Part shown: one piece after another, positions 7,810-16,865 of the stretch | How positions within the stretch are numbered: the stretch's first letter is position 1 | Layout: every line of letters starts with the position of its first letter | Source of the DNA: Devosia sp. 66-22 | GTDB taxonomy: Bacteria > Pseudomonadota > Alphaproteobacteria > Rhizobiales > Devosiaceae | NCBI GenBank assembly: GCA_001899065.1 | Contig: MKUZ01000008.1 | Span: forward strand, 62,001-126,000 | Reading direction: 5' to 3' | DNA: 64,000 nt | Translations under genes and position numbers: made by a program | Notes under the pieces: generated by a model | The model's database searches: none | What the model was told of the DNA's origin: nothing | Seen by the model: only the letters and a program-made list of their open reading frames with translations

Positions 7810-8811
7810 GTGAAGCGGGTTCTCATCGTCGGCAGCGGGGGCATCGGCCGCCGTCACCTTAAGGGATACGGCCTCACCGGCAGAGTCGAACTCGCCATCG
7901 TCGAACCCGATGCGGGGCGGCGCGCCGAGGCCGCCGAATTGTTCGGCATCACCGAGGCTTACACCGACATCGCCGAAGCAAATCTCGCAAGCTTCGACCT
8001 TGCGGTGATCTGCGCGCCGGCGAACTTCCACGTACAGCTGATCCGTCGCTGCGCGGCGGCCAAGCTGTCATTCATGGTCGAAAAGCCGCTAAGCGTCACG
8101 ATGGAGGACGTCGATGTGGCGCTGGCGGAGGTCGCGGCGTCGGGCGTCGAGGCGCGGGTCGGCTATGTGCGCCGCGTCGCCGAGGAGGTCGTGGCGCTAC
8201 GCGAGAAGATCGTCGCCGGCAAGATCGGCCGGCTGCGGCTCGCCTATCTCAACTCGTCGCAGGAATTTCCGAAGTACCGGCCCGACTTCCAGCGGACCTA
8301 CTACGCCCGGCCCGAAATGGGTGGCGGCGCCATTCTCGATGCGGCGAGCCATCTGTTCGACATGCTGATCTGGATCATGGGCAAGCCCACCGATGTGTCC
8401 TGCATATTCGACCGGCTGGTGCTGGAGGGCACCAATGTCGAAGACACCTGCCTCGTCACCATCCGGTTCCAGAGCGGGGCAATGGCGAATGTCACCATCA
8501 ACCAGTTCCAGAAGCCCAACATCTCGACCTTCGAGTTCATCGGCGACGCGGGCAATCTGATGATCGAGCACTCGACGCTGAAATTCGCCGACGACGACAG
8601 CGGAGCGTGGAAGGAACAACGCAACTATATGGACGGGCTGGTGCCGACCGAGGCGCATCAGGCGCGCTTCCGGTTGCAGGCCGACGCGATGCTCGACGCG
8701 ATCGAGGGCAAGCCGTGCTGGCTCGCAACGCTCGATGATGCGCGCGACAATCTTCGCGTGGCGCTCGCTGCGAAACAGTCGTGGACCGAAAAGCGGATCG
8801 TCGCGCTATGA
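7810..8811 (+). CDS. Gfo/Idh/MocA-family oxidoreductase 1
   Basis: NAD(P)-dependent sugar dehydrogenase type, 333 residues. The N-terminal Rossmann motif is GSGGIGRRH, the catalytic-lysine motif is EKPLS, and the C-terminal domain has GGGAILDAASHLFDML, which carries the Asp/His pair. I prefer the GTG at 7810 because the product starts MKRVLIVGSGG and a GGGGCGG-like site precedes it; an in-frame ATG lies at 7795. It is the first gene of a plus-strand operon and overlaps the next gene by ATGA. Confidence 0.9.
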   Translation: MKRVLIVGSGGIGRRHLKGYGLTGRVELAIVEPDAGRRAEAAELFGITEAYTDIAEANLASFDLAVICAPANFHVQLIRRCAAAKLSFMVEKPLSVTMEDVDVALAEVAASGVEARVGYVRRVAEEVVALREKIVAGKIGRLRLAYLNSSQEFPKYRPDFQRTYYARPEMGGGAILDAASHLFDMLIWIMGKPTDVSCIFDRLVLEGTNVEDTCLVTIRFQSGAMANVTINQFQKPNISTFEFIGDAGNLMIEHSTLKFADDDSGAWKEQRNYMDGLVPTEAHQARFRLQADAMLDAIEGKPCWLATLDDARDNLRVALAAKQSWTEKRIVAL

Positions 8812-9587
8812 GTGCAGCGGATTTCAGCGGCCGGACGATCCTCGTGGCCGGCGGCGCCGGCTACCTCGCCCTGCCGGCGGTGGAGCTGATGGCGCAGCAG
8901 GGCGCCAGCATCGTGCTGGCCGACATCAATGCGGAGCGCCTCGCGGCGGCGGAAGCGGCGGCGCTGAAAGCAGGGGCGCCCGACGTGCTGGCGGTGCCGC
9001 TCGACTTCGGCGACGAGGCCTCCATCCTCGCTTGCGTGCGCGCCGCGGCGGCGCTGTCCGGCAGCCTGTGGGGCGTGGTGAACGCGACGTTCGGTTCGAC
9101 CGGCAAGCGCTTCGATGACCTGACGGCGGAGGACTTTGACCGCACCAACCGGCTGAACCTGACCGGCACGTTCGTGCTCGCCCGCGAAGCCGCGAAACAC
9201 ATGCCGCGGGGCGGCAGCATGGTGATGTTCGCCTCGATGTATGGCGTGGTGGCGCCCAAGCCGGACAATTATCCGCCGCCGATGGCGCCCAACCCGATCG
9301 AGTACGGTGCCGGCAAGGCCGGCATTATCCAGATGGTCCGCTACATGGCTGCCCATTTCGGGCCGCAGAACATTCGCGTCAACGCCGTGGCGCCGGGGCC
9401 GTTTCCGCATCAGGCGACGCAGGACGGCTCGGGCGAGTTCATGACCAATCTGTCGCGATCGACCATGCTGGGCCGGATCGGCCGGCGCGACGAGCTGGCG
9501 GGACCGACGGCCTTCCTGCTGAGCGATGCGGCGAGCTATGTGACGGGCCAGTGTCTCAATGTCGATGGTGGCTGGACCGCCTGGTGA
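8808..9587 (+). CDS. SDR-family oxidoreductase, PtmA-like, 1
   Basis: This short-chain dehydrogenase has 259 residues. The nucleotide loop reads AGGAGYLALP rather than TGxxxGxG. The active site YGAGK and the C-terminal LNVDGGW are present. The segment SMYGVVAP...NPIEYGAGKAGIIQ resembles SDRs of the PtmA type, known from flagellin sugar modification; that resemblance is from memory. It overlaps the preceding dehydrogenase gene by 4 bp and is followed by another dehydrogenase and another SDR, so the operon carries two Gfo/Idh-SDR pairs. Confidence 0.88.
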   Translation: MSAADFSGRTILVAGGAGYLALPAVELMAQQGASIVLADINAERLAAAEAAALKAGAPDVLAVPLDFGDEASILACVRAAAALSGSLWGVVNATFGSTGKRFDDLTAEDFDRTNRLNLTGTFVLAREAAKHMPRGGSMVMFASMYGVVAPKPDNYPPPMAPNPIEYGAGKAGIIQMVRYMAAHFGPQNIRVNAVAPGPFPHQATQDGSGEFMTNLSRSTMLGRIGRRDELAGPTAFLLSDAASYVTGQCLNVDGGWTAW

Positions 9588-9597
9588 GGACTTATCG

Positions 9598-10563
9598 ATG
9601 AGCGTTCTACCGCTGGGCGACAAGGAACTGCGGCTTGCCATGCTGGGCATGGTGGAGGGCAACGGCCACCCCTATTCGTGGAGCATCATCTTCAACGGCG
9701 GCTTCGATCGCGCGGCGCTCGACGAGTGTCCGTATCCGGGGATCCGCGACTACATCGTCAAGCAGCCGGCGGCGACGCTTGGTATCGCCGGCGCCAAGAT
9801 CACGCATGTGTGGACCGATAATCCGGCGGACGCCGAAGACGTCGCCCGCGTCGCGCTCGTGCCCAATGTCGCAAGGCGTGCCGAGGACGTGATCGGCCAT
9901 GTCGATGCGGTGCTGGTCGCCACCGACAAGGGCTTCGAGCATGTCGAGCGGGCGAGGCCCTTCATCGAAGCGGGGATCCCGGTCTTCATCGACAAGCCGC
10001 TGTGCGACAATCGCGCCGATCTCGCGACCTTCGATCGCTGGGTGGCGGAGGGCAAGCCCATCCTCTCCTCATCGGCGATGCGCTACGCCAAGGAGTATGT
10101 GCCCTATCACCGCGCGACGCACGCGCTCGGCCAGCTGCGGCACATCGGCGTGACGATGGCCAAGTCGTGGGAAGCCTATGGCATCCACGCCCTGGAATCG
10201 GTCTATCCGATCACTGGGCCGGGCTTCCTGTCGGTGCAGAATCTGGGCGATGCGTCCGGCAACGTCGTGCACCTCAGGCACCGCGACGGCATCGATGTGC
10301 TGGTCCAGGTGACAAAGGACATGCTGGGCGGCTTCGGCATGGTGACGCTGGCGGGCACCTGCGGCGGGCTGCAACTGCGCTTCGCCGACACCTATCACGC
10401 GTTCAGGACGCAGCTGCTCGGCTTCGTCGGTTACCTCCGGACAGGCGAGCCGCCAGTGCCGTGGACAGAAACGCGCGAGCTGATGCAGCTCGTCATCGCC
10501 GGCATCGAGAGCCGCGAGCAGGGCGGACGCAAAATCTACCTGAGCGAACTGGAGGCGGTCTGA
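9598..10563 (+). CDS. Gfo/Idh/MocA-family oxidoreductase 2, divergent
   Basis: The 321-residue protein is a distant family member. The fold is indicated by AVLVATDKGFEHVERARPFIEAGIPVFIDKPLCDN (EKP replaced by DKP) and YGIHALESVYPITGPG in the second domain. The N-terminus (LGMVEGNGHPYSWS) lacks the plain GxGxxG loop and carries a His, so cofactor binding may differ. The ATG at 9598 has GAGGA upstream. The stop overlaps the next start (TGATG). Confidence 0.82.
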   Translation: MSVLPLGDKELRLAMLGMVEGNGHPYSWSIIFNGGFDRAALDECPYPGIRDYIVKQPAATLGIAGAKITHVWTDNPADAEDVARVALVPNVARRAEDVIGHVDAVLVATDKGFEHVERARPFIEAGIPVFIDKPLCDNRADLATFDRWVAEGKPILSSSAMRYAKEYVPYHRATHALGQLRHIGVTMAKSWEAYGIHALESVYPITGPGFLSVQNLGDASGNVVHLRHRDGIDVLVQVTKDMLGGFGMVTLAGTCGGLQLRFADTYHAFRTQLLGFVGYLRTGEPPVPWTETRELMQLVIAGIESREQGGRKIYLSELEAV

Positions 10564-11348
10564 TGCACGTGCTGGAGAGTTTTTCACTCAAGGGCAAGGT
10601 CGCGCTGGTGACGGGCGGTGCCGGTCTCTATGGCCGGCAGATCGTCGAAGCGCTGGCCGAGGCCGGCGCCAGGACCTTCCTCGCGGCGCGCAGCGTCGAC
10701 AAGCTCGAAGCCGTGGCCGCCGAGGAGCGGGCCCGGGGGCATGACGTCACCGCGCTGCATCTCGATCTGAGCTCCGACGCCTCCATCGAGGCGCTGCACA
10801 AGACCATCATCGAGCGGGCCGGGCGCTGCGACGTGCTGGTCAACAACGCGGTGACGCGATCGGCGCTCGATGGGTGGAAGCATGAGCTCGACGATTTCGA
10901 CGCCAGCCTGCGGGTCAACGCCTCGGCGCTGTTCAAGATCACGGAGCTGTTCGGGACCACGATGCGGGCCAACAAGGCCGGCTCGGTCATCAATATCGGC
11001 TCGATGATGGGCGTGGTCGGGCTCGAGCTCGGCAACTATGTCGGCACCGACATGATGCCCAATCCTTCGCCGATCTATCATTACGAGAAGGGCGGCATGA
11101 TCAGCTTCACCCGCTGGGCCGCGAGCATTCTGGGCGTCGACGGCGTGCGGGTGAACTGCCTGTCGCCAGGCGGCTTCTTCAACGGGCAGCCGGCGCCGTT
11201 CGTCAAGAACTACTCCGACCGCACACAGCTCGGCCGGATGGCCAACAGCACCGACATGAAGGGCGCCATCATCTTTCTCGCGTCCGACGCATCGCTCTAC
11301 ATCACCGGGACCAACCTGCCGGTCGATGGCGGCTACACCGCAAAATAG
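10563..11348 (+). CDS. SDR-family oxidoreductase, PtmA-like, 2
   Basis: The SDR is 261 residues long. It has TGGAGLYGR in place of TGxxxGxG, NNAV, an active-site YHYEKGG and VDGGYTAK at the end. Residues around VRVNCLSPGGFFNGQPAPFVKNYSDRTQLGRM closely follow the PtmA / NeuA-associated SDR pattern. It probably oxidises or reduces a sugar-derived hydroxyl. The start overlaps the preceding stop. Confidence 0.88.
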   Translation: MHVLESFSLKGKVALVTGGAGLYGRQIVEALAEAGARTFLAARSVDKLEAVAAEERARGHDVTALHLDLSSDASIEALHKTIIERAGRCDVLVNNAVTRSALDGWKHELDDFDASLRVNASALFKITELFGTTMRANKAGSVINIGSMMGVVGLELGNYVGTDMMPNPSPIYHYEKGGMISFTRWAASILGVDGVRVNCLSPGGFFNGQPAPFVKNYSDRTQLGRMANSTDMKGAIIFLASDASLYITGTNLPVDGGYTAK

Positions 11349-11371
11349 CACTGCCAACAGGAGCACCCAGC

Positions 11372-12193
11372 GTGTCCGACAAGCAACCCTACGCCGCGAG
11401 CCTCAGCGGCTTCAAAATGCGCAGCAGCCGCGTGCTGCGCAGGATCCGCGAGGGCAAGGTCGCGCGGGTGCTAAAACTCAACACCAATGACGCCAAGGCC
11501 GCCGAGATCTTCGCGGCGTCACAGCTCGACGCGATCTGGGTCTGCCAGGAGCATGTCTCGGGCTCGTTCGAAACCATCGAGCATCAGATCCGGGCCGCCA
11601 AGCTGTACGACGTCGATACGATCGTGCGCGTCGCGCGGGGCAGCTACAGCGACTATGTGCGCCCCCTCGAATCCGATGCGACGGCGCTGATGGTGCCGCA
11701 TGTGATGAATGCCGACGACGCGCGAAAGGTGCGCGACATGACCAAGTTCGCGCCGCTCGGCAAGCGGGCGCTCGATGGCGGCAACAATGACGCGCAGTTC
11801 ACGCGCGTTGGACTTGCCGACTACCTCGCGACCGCCAATCGCGAGCGCTTCGTCCTGCACCAGATCGAGGACCCCGAGGCGATGGATCATCTCGAGGCGA
11901 TGGCGGAGATGGATGGCGTCGACTGCCTGTTCTTCGGGCCGGGCGACTATTCGCTGGCACTTGGCGTGCCCGGACAGCTCCAGCATCCCGATATCAAGGC
12001 GGTGCGGAAGCGCATCGCGGAGGTGGCGCGCAAGCACGGGAAGATCGCCGCGACCGTGTGCGGCCGCGACCAGATCAGGGACTATGCCGATCTGGGCTAC
12101 AATTTGCTATCGGTTGGCGCCGATGTCGTCGCGCTGGCGCAGTATGCCGATGCGTCGATGGAGGCGTTCGACAAACAGCTCGGAACAGCCTGA
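11372..12193 (+). CDS. HpcH/HpaI-type aldolase
   Basis: Class II pyruvate aldolase of 273 residues. The barrel signature includes LDAIWVCQEHVSG, VARGSYSDYVRPLESDATALMVPHV (the family Arg), HQIEDPEAM with the metal-binding Glu, and FFGPGDYSLALG with the metal-binding Asp. The expected reaction is retro-aldol cleavage of a 4-hydroxy-2-oxo or 2-keto-3-deoxy acid to pyruvate plus an aldehyde. The GTG start at 11372 has AGGAG upstream. It would form the last carbon-carbon cleavage step of the pathway, alongside the RraA-like protein. Confidence 0.87.
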   Translation: MSDKQPYAASLSGFKMRSSRVLRRIREGKVARVLKLNTNDAKAAEIFAASQLDAIWVCQEHVSGSFETIEHQIRAAKLYDVDTIVRVARGSYSDYVRPLESDATALMVPHVMNADDARKVRDMTKFAPLGKRALDGGNNDAQFTRVGLADYLATANRERFVLHQIEDPEAMDHLEAMAEMDGVDCLFFGPGDYSLALGVPGQLQHPDIKAVRKRIAEVARKHGKIAATVCGRDQIRDYADLGYNLLSVGADVVALAQYADASMEAFDKQLGTA

Positions 12194-13473
12194 TGACACT
12201 CGACGATATCCGCGCCACGATGTTGGACGGCCGGACTAAGGGGATACCCGGCACTACCGCGCCCTTCGCCCTGGCCGACATCGCCGGGAAGGGCTGGAAT
12301 GTGCTGCGCGAAGACATGCCGCTGCCGTTGATGGTGCTGAAGCGCTCGGCGCTCGACCACAACGCGGCGGTGTTCGGCGACTATCTGGTCGAGAGCAATC
12401 TATCGCTTGCGCCGCATGGCAAGACGACGATGAGCCCGCAGATTTTCGCCGAGCAGCTCGGCCATGGCGCCTGGGGGATGAGCGCTGCGACGGCCAGCCA
12501 GGTGCAGGTGATGCACGCCTATGGCGTCAAGCGCGTGGTGATGGCCAACCAGCTGCTGGGCAGGGCCAATGTCGAGGCGATTGCGCAGATGCTCGCCGCG
12601 GACCCGGATTTCGACTTCTACTGCTTCGTCGATTCCGCCGCGCAACTGCAGAATCTGGCGCGGCATCTGGGGCGTCCTGCCCGGCCGATCAAGCTGCTGC
12701 TCGAAGCCGGCGTCGCCGGCGGGCGGACTGGCGTGCGATCGCTGGATGCGGCCCGGCACGTCGCCGATGCCATCGCCGCTGCCGATCCGGCGGCGTTCCG
12801 CTTCGCAGGCGTCGCGGCGTTCGAAGGCGTGGTGCCCGGTCTCGACAAGGGCACTGGGCCGGTGGGCGATTTTGCGCGCTTCGTCGTCGAGGTCGCCCAG
12901 TCGCTGCCGCCGGCGCTCTATGCCGGGCTGGATGAATTCATCCTGTCAGGCGGCGGCTCGAGTTACTTCGACATCGTGGCCGAAGCCTTCAAGTCGCTGA
13001 AGCTGGCGATGCCGGTGCGCGTGCTGCTGCGCTCGGGCTGCTATGTGACGCACGATTCGGGCAGCTACCACGCGGCGCAGGAAGAGGCGAAGACCGATGC
13101 GCATCGGCACGACCACCATCCGGCCGATCTGCAGCCGGCGCTCGAGGCCTGGGCCTATGTGCAGTCGCTGCCCGAGCCGGGGCTCGCCTTTCTGTCGATG
13201 GGCAAGCGCGACATCCCCTACGACGCCGGCCTGCCGGTGCCGCTGAAACTGTACCGGCCGGGCGTCGGCTTCCTGCCGGTCGGCACCGCAACGGTGTTTG
13301 CCACCAACGATCAGCACGCCTATGTGCGGCTGGGCGAGGGAGCGGCGTGGCAGGTGGGCGACCTGGTCGCGTCGGGCGTTTCCCATCCCTGCACCGCCTT
13401 CGACAAATGGCGGTTCATCCCGGTTGTCACCGACCAGTATGACGTCGTCGATGGCGTCCTGACGTTCTTCTAG
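12193..13473 (+). CDS. D-serine dehydratase / D-threonine aldolase-like PLP enzyme
   Basis: A 426-residue fold-type III PLP enzyme. LAPHGKTTMSPQ near residue 75 holds the PLP lysine (the family pattern is PHxKT), and GVSHPCTAFDKW near the C-terminus holds the His-x-Cys zinc pair of eukaryotic-type D-serine dehydratases. The expected reaction is elimination of a beta-hydroxy D-amino acid to an enamine and then an oxoacid. A RidA gene, which clears such enamines, is convergent with it, and the two stops share CTAG (13470-13473). The start overlaps the aldolase stop. Confidence 0.85.
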   Translation: MTLDDIRATMLDGRTKGIPGTTAPFALADIAGKGWNVLREDMPLPLMVLKRSALDHNAAVFGDYLVESNLSLAPHGKTTMSPQIFAEQLGHGAWGMSAATASQVQVMHAYGVKRVVMANQLLGRANVEAIAQMLAADPDFDFYCFVDSAAQLQNLARHLGRPARPIKLLLEAGVAGGRTGVRSLDAARHVADAIAAADPAAFRFAGVAAFEGVVPGLDKGTGPVGDFARFVVEVAQSLPPALYAGLDEFILSGGGSSYFDIVAEAFKSLKLAMPVRVLLRSGCYVTHDSGSYHAAQEEAKTDAHRHDHHPADLQPALEAWAYVQSLPEPGLAFLSMGKRDIPYDAGLPVPLKLYRPGVGFLPVGTATVFATNDQHAYVRLGEGAAWQVGDLVASGVSHPCTAFDKWRFIPVVTDQYDVVDGVLTFF

Positions 13474-13868
13474 CGCGCCTGCTGGCGAGTGGCCGGAACG
13501 TAGGCGACGCAGTCGAGCTCGAATTTGAGCTTGGTGCCGAGCACACCGACAATTGTGCTGCGCGTGGGGGGCGGGGCCGCGAAGTACTCGCGGTAGATGG
13601 CGTTGTAGGCCGCGAGGTCGGCCTCGTCCGCCACATAGGACTTCACGTTGATAACGTGGTCGAGGCTCAGGCCCGCGGCCCTGAGGATCGCCTCGAGATT
13701 AGCGATCGAGCGGCGCACCTCGCCCTCGAAGCTGTCGGTGATGATGACACCCGTCTCGGGATCGACCGAGGCCTGGCCCGACACATGCAGGAAATCGCCG
13801 GCGATGATGCCGGGCGAGAAGGGCAGGTGCGATCGCGCACCCTCATTGATGATCTTGAGGTTGGACAC
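13470..13868 (-). CDS. RidA-family enamine/imine deaminase
   Basis: This 132-residue protein has VSGQASVDPETG, NVKSYVAD, the substrate-binding Arg in PPTRSTIVGV and LKFELDCVAY. RidA proteins hydrolyse reactive enamines released by PLP dehydratases, matching the neighbouring D-serine-dehydratase-like enzyme. The start is a GTG (13866-13868) with only a weak ribosome site; it lies 14 bp after the regulator stop, so it is the last gene of a minus-strand SDR-regulator-RidA operon. Confidence 0.88.
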   Translation of the reverse strand: MSNLKIINEGARSHLPFSPGIIAGDFLHVSGQASVDPETGVIITDSFEGEVRRSIANLEAILRAAGLSLDHVINVKSYVADEADLAAYNAIYREYFAAPPPTRSTIVGVLGTKLKFELDCVAYVPATRQQAR

Positions 13869-13882
13869 GGGGGCTCGCAGGG

Positions 13883-14878
13883 TCAGGGTCGGAAGGTCGC
13901 GGGGAAACTGAGGATCTTGGCCTCGGGCCGGCGCTCCTCGAGATTGGCGTAAATGTCGGACAGGACGTGCTGCATCCATTCCGACGAATTGACGGTGAAG
14001 CTCGCGCGCGTGCCGTCGAGCCCGTAAGGATAGACCTTCGCACCGGTCGCGGTGATCATCGGCAGCCAGCTGTGATGCACGTAGCCGCCGACGACATCGG
14101 GCTTATAGGATTCGAGCACGGATTCGAGCTTGTCGGCATCGCCCGATTCCTGGTTGACCGAGATGACGCGCAGCTCCTGCGGCGTGCTGCACGCGGCGCA
14201 GGCGCGCTTGAAGGCGGCGAGGCGAGCGGCCTGTTCGCTCGAGGGAATGGCCGAGTTCAGGTAGAGATACTTGCCCCTGGTCGTTTCGTTCTTCCGGAAC
14301 ATCGCCTGGAATGCCGGTTCGAAGTTGATCCTGTAGGCGTGGTAGGGCAGGCCCTCCATCACCAGATCCATGATGGCGATCTGGCTCGATGTCTCGCTCA
14401 GCTTCTCGGTCTCGGTCTGCCGGGTAATGCCGGTGAGCACCACGACATCGAGCGCGTCCCACAGATGGATCGGCATCGATTTGTGGGTAAAGCTGCCCAT
14501 GATGAACTCGTGCCCGTCCGACACGACGCCCTTCTCGAAGGCCACGACCAGCTTTGTATAGAAGTCGTTGTTGAAGATGCCGCCGCCGACCACGTCGCGG
14601 TTGTAGAAGAAACCGATGCGATGGTGGGCCTCGGTCCAGGGCGCCTTCACCAAGAAGGAGCCCTTGCCGACCTGGCGGCGAATAACGCCTTCGGCCTCGA
14701 GGTCCTTGAGCGTCTTGATCACAGTAATCAGCGAGAACTCGCAGAACTTCACGATCTCATTCTGCGACTCGATCTTGTCGCCGATCCTGACGCCATTGGT
14801 CTTCCAGCGCCGGAACAACATGTCCCGCAATTGCAGATGCCGTGGCGACAGTTCGATGTTCAAGTCTGGATGTCCCAT
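13883..14878 (-). CDS. GntR-type regulator with LacI-like effector domain
   Basis: A 331-residue regulator. Residues about 10-78 form a GntR winged helix (RDMLFRRWKTNGVRIGDKIESQNEIVKFCEFSLITVIKTLKDLEAEG... read in part, ending RRQVGKGSFLV). Residues from about 85 form a periplasmic-binding-like sensor domain as in LacI or AraR. It is the best candidate for the factor that binds the six GTTA-N-YATR-N-TAAC sites, because it lies inside the cluster and its own operon has site D. The start overlaps the upstream SDR by 19 bp. Confidence 0.87.
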   Translation of the reverse strand: MGHPDLNIELSPRHLQLRDMLFRRWKTNGVRIGDKIESQNEIVKFCEFSLITVIKTLKDLEAEGVIRRQVGKGSFLVKAPWTEAHHRIGFFYNRDVVGGGIFNNDFYTKLVVAFEKGVVSDGHEFIMGSFTHKSMPIHLWDALDVVVLTGITRQTETEKLSETSSQIAIMDLVMEGLPYHAYRINFEPAFQAMFRKNETTRGKYLYLNSAIPSSEQAARLAAFKRACAACSTPQELRVISVNQESGDADKLESVLESYKPDVVGGYVHHSWLPMITATGAKVYPYGLDGTRASFTVNSSEWMQHVLSDIYANLEERRPEAKILSFPATFRP

Positions 14879-15621
14879 GTCATCTGGTTAGCGAGGATTC
14901 CCCCGTCGATATATAGCATCTGGCCGGTGATGTAGCTTGCTTCCGGCGAGGCAAGAAATACTGCCGCCCCCCCGATATCCACAGGCAGCCCGATTCTCCC
15001 CAGCGGAATTTGGGCTGTCAGCGCCTTCTGGACACCTGGCGCCCCCAGGCCTCCGGCGGTGAGGGGGGTGTGAACAATCCCTGGTCCGATGCCGTTCACC
15101 CGGATGCCGCGCGGGGCAAGGGTGACCGCCAGCGAGCGGATCAGCATCAGCACGGCGCCCTTGGATGCGTCGTAGATGACGCTGTTCTTTTCGGCGGCGA
15201 GCGAATTGGTCGACCCGACGCAGACGATGCTGGCATTGGCCTGGCCGGGCTGGATCAGTTCGGCGAAGGTCTGCGCCGCGAACAGATAGCCGCGCACATT
15301 GAGGTTGAAGGTGTCGTCGAAGCGCTTCTGGTCGAGATCGGCGAAATCGGCGTCGCGGAAGCTGCCGGCATTGTTGACCAGTGTATCGAGGCGGCCGAGC
15401 CTGGCCTGCGCCTCACGCACGAAATGCCGTGCACCCTCGACGGTCGACAGGTCCGCCCGAACGAAATGGCATTCTGTAACGGCGGAGAGTTCGCGCGCAG
15501 CCGTGTCGTCGGCGAGGTGCGAATTGATGACGAGGCGCGCCCCTGTTCGCGCAAAGGCGTCGGCGATGCCGCGCCCGATCCCTTGCGTCGAGCCCGTGAT
15601 GCACACGCAGGGATGATCCAT
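14860..15621 (-). CDS. SDR-family oxidoreductase 3
   Basis: Classical SDR of 253 residues: GSTQGIGRG cofactor loop, LVNNAG, active site YDASK, and YIDGGILAN near the end. Unlike the two PtmA-like SDRs upstream it keeps the normal glycine motif. It starts at ATG 15619-15621 with GGAAAG before it, 29 bp from operator D. It leads the operon that also encodes the regulator and RidA. Confidence 0.9.
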   Translation of the reverse strand: MDHPCVCITGSTQGIGRGIADAFARTGARLVINSHLADDTAARELSAVTECHFVRADLSTVEGARHFVREAQARLGRLDTLVNNAGSFRDADFADLDQKRFDDTFNLNVRGYLFAAQTFAELIQPGQANASIVCVGSTNSLAAEKNSVIYDASKGAVLMLIRSLAVTLAPRGIRVNGIGPGIVHTPLTAGGLGAPGVQKALTAQIPLGRIGLPVDIGGAAVFLASPEASYITGQMLYIDGGILANQMTWDIQT

Positions 15622-15649
15622 CTTTCCGCTTGAAATCCTATGTTAGGTG

Positions 15650-15663
15650 GTTATCATGTTAAT
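15650..15663. promoter_or_regulatory. Cluster operator, site D
   Basis: GTTATCATGTTAAT fits GTTA-N-YATR-N-TAAC with one end mismatch. It lies between the SDR-regulator-RidA operon (29 bp) and the divergent NagA-like operon (8-9 bp from its first ATG). This predicts autoregulation of the regulator. Confidence 0.7.
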
Positions 15664-15671
15664 ATACCTTA

Positions 15672-16865
15672 ATGGTACGGGTTCTTCAAGTGAAGCAGAG
15701 ATGGCGGAACGCCACGCTGATCACTCCCCGCGGGGAGGCAGCGCGTGACCTGCTGGTCGAAAACGGTCGGTTTGCGGCCATTGTCGAGCGGGACTCCAGT
15801 ACGTCCGAGGATTGGCAGAGTGTCGATATCGCGGGGAAGATCGTCTTTCCAGGCATTATCGATCTGCTGCAGCATGGCCTCGATATCAACCTCTACAACG
15901 ATACCGTCGACGGCGCCGTAGCACACAGCTCACAACTGCTGCTGGCACGCGGCGCGACGGCGTTCCTGCCCTCGATCTCCTGCCTGCCGCGCGGCACGCT
16001 GGAGCGCACGCTGGAACGGCTTTCTGCCCAGACCGAACAGGCGACCGGCGCGCGCGCTCTTGGCGTCCACAGTGAGGGGCCGTGCTTCGCGTCGCCCGGT
16101 GCGCACAATGTCCAGAACATCGTTCCGCCGAGCGTCGAGCTGGCGCATGCGATGCTGGCTGCGGCCAATGGACGTCTCAGGGCAGTGACCCTGGCGCCGG
16201 AACTGCCCAATGCCGAGGCCTTCATCGGCACGCTGAAGAAGGCGGGAGTGTCCATCCATCTCGGACACTCGAGGGCCAAGGCCGAGCATGTCTCGCGCTA
16301 TGTGAGCTGGGGCATCGACGCCGTCACCCATATGTACAATGTGATGCCCAATGAACCTCCGGGGACGATGGGCCTGCACATCGTCTCGCTGACCGACGCG
16401 CTGCTGGCGGAGCGCGGTCTGGCACTGGGCCTGATCTGCGACGGCATCCATGTCGACCCCACAGTGATGAGGATTCTCGCGCAACTGCCCGAGGACCGCA
16501 CGTTCCTCGAGACCGACGCCAACAAGCATGCCGGCAGCGCCGGGGCGCAGGAGTTTGAGTTTTATCCCGGCTATTGGGTGACCAGCGCGCCGGGCAAGGC
16601 CGTGGTCGATCGCCAGGGCGGGCTTTGCGGCTCGTCGCTGACCCCCGACGAGGCGATGCGCAACTATGTGAACCTTGTCGGGGTCGACTTGACCCGCGCC
16701 GCCCATGCGACCAGTCTCGTACCGGCCCGCGTGCTGGGCCTCGAGAGCGAGATGGGAAGCATCGAGGCGGGCAAGCTCGCCGATTTTGCGGTGCTCGATC
16801 CGGCGACCATGGCGGTCGAACAGACCATCGTGGGCGGCGAGCTGCTCTACAGGCGCGCGGCATGA
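15672..16865 (+). CDS. NagA-like amidohydrolase (N-acetyl amino sugar deacetylase family)
   Basis: The 397-residue amidohydrolase follows the NagA motif order: PGIIDLLQHG, GVHSEGP, VTLAPE, HLGHSRA (metal ligand), VTHMYNVMP, CDGIHV and ETDANKHAG. NagA removes the N-acetyl group of GlcNAc-6-phosphate, so an acetylated amino sugar is a plausible intermediate. Departures from true NagA (for example LLQHGLDINLYND) mean the substrate may differ. ATG 15672 has no ribosome site and is very close to operator D; GTG at 15690 is an alternative. The stop overlaps the next start. Confidence 0.82.
   Translation: MVRVLQVKQRWRNATLITPRGEAARDLLVENGRFAAIVERDSSTSEDWQSVDIAGKIVFPGIIDLLQHGLDINLYNDTVDGAVAHSSQLLLARGATAFLPSISCLPRGTLERTLERLSAQTEQATGARALGVHSEGPCFASPGAHNVQNIVPPSVELAHAMLAAANGRLRAVTLAPELPNAEAFIGTLKKAGVSIHLGHSRAKAEHVSRYVSWGIDAVTHMYNVMPNEPPGTMGLHIVSLTDALLAERGLALGLICDGIHVDPTVMRILAQLPEDRTFLETDANKHAGSAGAQEFEFYPGYWVTSAPGKAVVDRQGGLCGSSLTPDEAMRNYVNLVGVDLTRAAHATSLVPARVLGLESEMGSIEAGKLADFAVLDPATMAVEQTIVGGELLYRRAA

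Noticed and set aside
10002-10562. An upstream extension of the second PtmA-like SDR
   Set aside because: This part is the shifted frame of the Gfo/Idh gene 9598-10563; the SDR family starts at the ATG at 10563.
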